Source: Dyella_B sp035508675
Lineage (GTDB): Bacteria > Pseudomonadota > Gammaproteobacteria > Xanthomonadales > Rhodanobacteraceae
DNA length: 5,949 nt
Assembly: GCF_035508675.1 (NCBI RefSeq)
Contig: NZ_DATJMN010000027.1
Span: 1 to 5,949, forward strand
Reading direction: 5' to 3'
Shown: in pieces, positions 5,175 through 5,949 of the stretch
Numbering within the stretch: position 1 is the first letter of the stretch
How the letters are laid out: each line of letters opens with the position of its first letter
Translations under genes and position numbers: made by a program
The notes under the pieces: model-generated
The model's input: the letters and a program-made list of their open reading frames with translations, nothing else
Database searches by the model: none
What the model was told of the DNA's origin: nothing

Positions 5175-5949
5175 CGATGCGAGAGACCCATATCCTGCTG
5201 GCTCACGGCAATGGCGGCCGGCGCATGCGCGAACTGATCGACGACGTGTTCGCGCGCCATCTCGCCAACCCCTGGCTGGATACACGCGCGGACGCAGCCA
5301 CGTTGCCGATACACGGCAATGAAATCGTGATCACCACGGATGGCTTTACGGTGCAGCCGCTGGAATTCCCCGGCGGCGATATCGGTTCGCTCGCCGTACA
5401 CGGCACGGTCAACGACCTGGCGGTCGTCGGCGCGACGCCCCTGTACTTGAGCCTCAATGCCTTCATCGAAGAAGGGCTTGCGCTCAAGCAGCTCGACCGC
5501 ATCGTCGCCAGTCTCGCCCGCGCCGCACAGCATGCCGGGGTCCAAGTCGTCACCGGCGACACCAAGGTCGTCCGCCGCGGCGAAGGCGGCGGCCTGTACC
5601 TCGCCACCACCGGCGTGGGCACGCGCGATCCGCAGTTACGCCTTGGGCTCGATCGGGTTCGCATCGGCGACGCCGTACTGGTCAGCGGACCGGTGGGCGA
5701 TCATGGCATTGCCGTAATGCTCGCGCGGGAGGAATTCGGCTTGCGTGGCGACGTCGCCTCCGATTCGGCATCGGTATTCCCGCTTTGCCAGGCGCTGCTC
5801 GACCTGCCGGGATTGCGTTTCATGCGCGATCCCACGCGTGGCGGACTAGTGACGGTCGCGCACGACATCGCGATGGCCGCGCGGGCGCAAGTGCGCCTTG
5901 ATGAGCTGCAGATTCCCGTACGCGATCCGGTGCGCTCGGTTTGCGAGAT
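5171..5949 (+). CDS. hypE: Hydrogenase maturation protein HypE, 3' truncated by the window
   Basis: About 259 residues of an expected ~330-350 are present, and the frame is open to the window edge. HypE belongs to the PurM/AIR-synthase-like ATP-dependent family. It dehydrates the carbamoyl group received from HypF on its C-terminal Cys to a thiocyanate, then donates cyanide to HypC-HypD. Visible motifs are AHGNGGRRMRELI (11-23), TTDGFTVQP (55-63), FPGGDIGSLAVHGTVNDLAV (66-85), EEG (100-102), VTGDTKVVRRGEG (127-139), VSGPVGDHG (171-179) and RDPTRGG (219-225). The C-terminal PRIC-type tail with the reactive Cys lies beyond the window and cannot be checked. The ATG at 5171 overlaps the hypF TGA by 4 nt, indicating translational coupling; a second in-frame ATG at 5177 is possible. 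TTDG replaces the more usual TTDS. Any genes after hypE are outside the view. Confidence 0.96.
   Translation, partial: MTMRETHILLAHGNGGRRMRELIDDVFARHLANPWLDTRADAATLPIHGNEIVITTDGFTVQPLEFPGGDIGSLAVHGTVNDLAVVGATPLYLSLNAFIEEGLALKQLDRIVASLARAAQHAGVQVVTGDTKVVRRGEGGGLYLATTGVGTRDPQLRLGLDRVRIGDAVLVSGPVGDHGIAVMLAREEFGLRGDVASDSASVFPLCQALLDLPGLRFMRDPTRGGLVTVAHDIAMAARAQVRLDELQIPVRDPVRSVCE

Noticed and set aside
4203..5545. Antisense frames spanning the hypF/hypE junction
   Set aside because: They cross the boundary of two well-supported genes and have no recognisable motif or plausible ribosome site that I can see.
1..5949. A previously undescribed system
   Set aside because: Every full-length gene is a recognisable core hydrogenase maturase with family motifs, and nothing in the gaps points to a new element beyond the promoter described.

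Overview
The window carries most of a [NiFe]-hydrogenase maturation (hyp) operon, all on the + strand, in the order hypC-hypA-hypB-hypD-hypF-hypE. The 5' end holds the last ~52 codons of an unrelated gene whose tail resembles bacterial GH15 glucoamylases. The window ends inside hypE. The sequence is GC-rich with dense coding and short gaps, and the proteins look proteobacterial. My best guess is a gammaproteobacterium of the Xanthomonadales/Rhodanobacteraceae type, but that rests on general resemblance only and is weak.

Layout: positions 1-161 are the 3' end of the upstream gene. Positions 162-352 are the only sizeable non-coding stretch. It contains a perfect FNR/ANR-type box (TTGAT-N4-ATCAA) and, downstream, a plausible sigma-70 promoter placed so that the box centre falls near -61.5, the classic class I activator position. 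This suggests oxygen-regulated transcription of the operon. hypC (353-583), hypA (606-950), hypB (973-1767) and hypD (1772-2881) follow with gaps of 22, 22 and 4 nt. A 58-nt gap separates hypD from hypF (2940-5174), and hypF overlaps hypE (5171 onward, incomplete) by an ATGA stop/start.

How they work together: HypF (carbamoyl transfer from carbamoyl phosphate) and HypE (dehydration of the S-carbamoyl group to thiocyanate) make the cyanide ligands. The HypC-HypD complex assembles Fe(CN)2CO. HypC carries this unit to the hydrogenase large subunit. HypA and HypB then deliver nickel. All six core maturases are present, each with its hallmark residues intact. No hydrogenase structural gene, maturation protease or transporter lies inside the window, so the client hydrogenase cannot be named.

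I see no novel system here. The points worth a second look are the anaerobic promoter, sequence departures in HypD and HypF from the E. coli-type consensus, and the gene order with hypC first next to a probable carbohydrate-active enzyme gene. No tRNA, rRNA, CRISPR, mobile element or clear rho-independent terminator was seen.
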